A stretch of 64,000 nucleotides of DNA, taken from positions 1,057,768 through 1,121,767 of the forward strand of contig OX030971.1 in NCBI GenBank assembly GCA_943735955.1, written 5' to 3'. Position 1 is the first letter of the stretch. Every line of letters begins with the position of its first letter. The notes below the pieces were generated by a model. The model did not search any database. It saw only the letters and a list, made by a program, of their open reading frames with translations, and had not been told where the DNA came from. This stretch comes from Piscicola geometra. Lineage: Eukaryota; Annelida; Clitellata; Hirudinida; Piscicolidae. The position numbers and the translations under genes were made by a program. Shown here in pieces: positions 62,299-64,000 of the stretch.

Positions 62299-62703
62299 TT
62301 AATTCTCCGCGTGAAACCTTCTTTTCATCTCCCAAACAAGTTGAACATGGGTAACCTGAATCTCCCAGTATAATACCTTTATAAGTTTCTGGCCGATGGC
62401 TGATTCTTTCAATATCCTCGAGTCATGTGTACTTTCAGGCCATTTGGTGACAATATCAATAAATTGTCTTCTGTGGTTACAAATACATTGAACATTTATT
62501 GAATGGTAGGATTTTCTGTTTACATAGGCATATCGATGTTCCCGAGGGAGTGGAACCTCCCCTTCTTGACTGCATCCACCGACGATTGACTCCTTGCTCG
62601 CTTCTTCGAGCCTTGTTTCATCTAAGGCCCAGTGACAATTTTTCCAATCAGCCCAAGGGCTTGAAGCTGAACCATTGTCCTTGGTTCGTTGATTCCCGTC
62701 CAC
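62299..62703 (-). pseudogene. PIF/Harbinger (HARBI1-type) transposase fragment
   Basis: The open frame contains REHRYAYVNRKSYHSINVQ, then DIVTKWPESTHDSRILKESA. These are conserved blocks of the DDE_4 nuclease domain of Harbinger transposases; the second contains the catalytic-region H-D. In a shifted frame the next block GDSGYP (62349-62365) follows at the expected distance, so a single frameshift near 62375 separates them. The N-terminal part (62580-62703) is not recognisably transposase and may be another element. No terminal inverted repeats were found. Confidence 0.75.
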
Positions 62704-62910
62704 AATGCCTTGGTCACGTCATTATTCCGGTTGTAGCTAAAACGGAAAAAATCGTTAATATATATTATCTGACTGGTGATTATTGTGCGAGTAGGTTCAG
62801 GTCCTCAGGGGCTATGAAACACTTTTCATATATGCCATGCAGCTGCAGCTTGGGCCTCGAGGCCTCCAGCAGACTCCTGCAACCGGTCCACTGTGTTGAG
62901 CCTTTTGCTT
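62704..62910. other. Unique sequence between transposon fragments
   Basis: No frame of any length is convincing on either strand. It may be a degraded retroelement piece, given its neighbours, but nothing specific can be shown. Confidence 0.4.
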
Positions 62911-63224
62911 AGTTTAAATTAAAGTTAGTTTGAATTAAAGTTAATTTAAATTAAAGTTATTTTAAATTAAAGTTAATTTAAATTAAAGTTAATTTAAATT
63001 AAAGTTAATTAAAATTAAAGTTAATTAAAATTAAAGTTAATTTAAATTAAAGTTAATTTAAATTAAAGTTAATTTAAATTAAAGTTAATTTAAATTAAAG
63101 TTAGTTTAAATTAAAGTTAGTTTAAATTAAAGTTAGTTTAAATTAAAGTTAGTTTAAATTAAAGTTAGTTTAAATTAAAGTTAGTTTAAATTAAAGTTAG
63201 TTTAAATTAAAGTTAGTTTAAATT
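62911..63224. repeat. 16-bp AT-rich tandem array, about 20 units
   Basis: The unit is AATTAAAGTTAGTTTA or, in the first half, the AATTAAAGTTAATTTA form. The two variants are segregated: the AATT form lies in the first half and the AGTT form in the second. It separates the Harbinger area from the RT remnant. Confidence 0.95.
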
Positions 63225-63985
63225 AATGTTTTCAGTCTTCTTTGTTCTGATCGTCAGGTCAAAGTTTGTACAGGCGCTGGAGAACAGGTTAACGCTGCGT
63301 TGCATGTTGGCTTCTGGGAGCGCGTTGAGGGCACAGTCATCAGCAAACAGCAGATATCTGGTGATGTCTCCGTAACCATGGTTTTTGCCTGGAGCCTCCG
63401 AAGGTTGAACAGTATGCCATCTGTGCGGTACTCAGATTGATCCCAACCAACTCATCTCTGAAGGCATCAGTCAGCATGGCTGAAAACAAGGCTAAACAGA
63501 GTTGGTGCTAGACGCAACCTTGCTTGACCTTGTTCGTAACTAGAAAAGGATCAAATGATTCTCCACTGTCCTGGACTCTGGCATGCATGCCTCTGTGGAA
63601 TTTTCGCACCAAGACAATGAATTTCTTTGGACAACCGTACTTTGCCATGATCTTCCACAGACCCTTTCTACTGACGATGTCAAAAACCTTGGTGAGGTCC
63701 AAATATGTAGAAAACAGGTCAGAGTTTTACTCCTGACACTGCCTGGCAGCGAACATGTCAATGTTTTCTCGTTTTTTTGGGAAGATCTTGGATAAAGTGG
63801 ACTGTGAGGCGGTTGAGCAGGATTCTTGCAAATATTTTTTCTGCAATAGAAAGCAGTGCTATACCTCTGTGGATGTCACAGGCTTGTCTACTTACTTTAC
63901 GCTTGTAGAAGTGTATGATGGAAGCATCTTTGAATTCCTGCGAAATCGCCTATTTTATCCACATCATTATAACAACTGGTGAAGC
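63225..63985 (-). pseudogene. Non-LTR (LINE) reverse transcriptase, frameshifted
   Basis: Read from 63985 downward on the minus strand, the RT blocks appear in order across several frames. These are FKDASIIHFYKRK, ALLSIAEKIFARILLNRL, LDLTKVFDIVSRKGLWKIMA, KYGCPKKFIVLVRKFHRGM, VTNKVKQGCV, then LAPTLFS and FADDCALNA (FADD at 63336-63347), and finally TIRTKKTE. They cover RT fingers and palm, including the FADD catalytic motif. At least three frame changes (near 63700-63800, 63510 and 63400) and stops make it non-functional. The 5' part runs beyond the window edge. This RT type is widespread in lophotrochozoans, flatworms and lower vertebrates. I cannot assign the clade. Confidence 0.85.
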
Positions 63986-64000
63986 TTTTTAGTCATGAAG

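Overview
This is a piece of a metazoan nuclear genome. Spliced exons of a sarco/endoplasmic reticulum Ca2+-ATPase (SERCA, ATP2A family) sit among LINE, Penelope-like and PIF/Harbinger fragments, an inserted fragment of U6 snRNA, AT-rich unique DNA, and very large tandem arrays. There are no operons or bacterial signals. The species cannot be fixed from the sequence; the transposon mix fits lophotrochozoans, cnidarians or early-branching vertebrates such as lampreys. About 88% of the window is tandem repeat by my count.

Layout. 1-2340: AT-rich DNA with a tandem duplication, two tail-to-tail decayed copies of one unidentified protein gene, a U6 3' fragment joined to a GC-rich element, and a microsatellite. 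2432-4479: two plus-strand SERCA exons (2690-2883 and 4377-4479) split by an intron that is almost wholly a 14-bp polypyrimidine repeat. 4493-23280: a G-rich 25-bp minisatellite in the next SERCA intron. 23478-23625: (GT)n. 23697-31959: a C/T-rich 28-bp minisatellite. 31990-32450: (TAA)n, then a possible LTR or promoter remnant. 33001-52708: a 19-bp minisatellite. 52709-59930: a minus-strand heptad-repeat (KKELEEx) coding-type array of 21-bp units with a unique acidic C-terminus, now broken by frameshifts. 60330-64000: a short sister copy of the heptad gene and a mosaic of dead transposons (ORF1-like, Penelope RT, endonuclease, Harbinger transposase, non-LTR RT), plus a 16-bp AT-rich array.

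The only clearly functional coding sequence is the pair of SERCA exons. They carry transmembrane helix M6 with its Ca2+-binding residues, the M6-M7 loop, and M7. The next SERCA exon is not in the window, so the second intron would exceed 59 kb if the contig is correct. The most unusual content is the set of four unrelated giant arrays in one locus. Three have unit lengths of the form 3n+1 and are nearly free of stop codons, so they create huge spurious open frames. The fourth keeps codon phase and a recognisable protein end.
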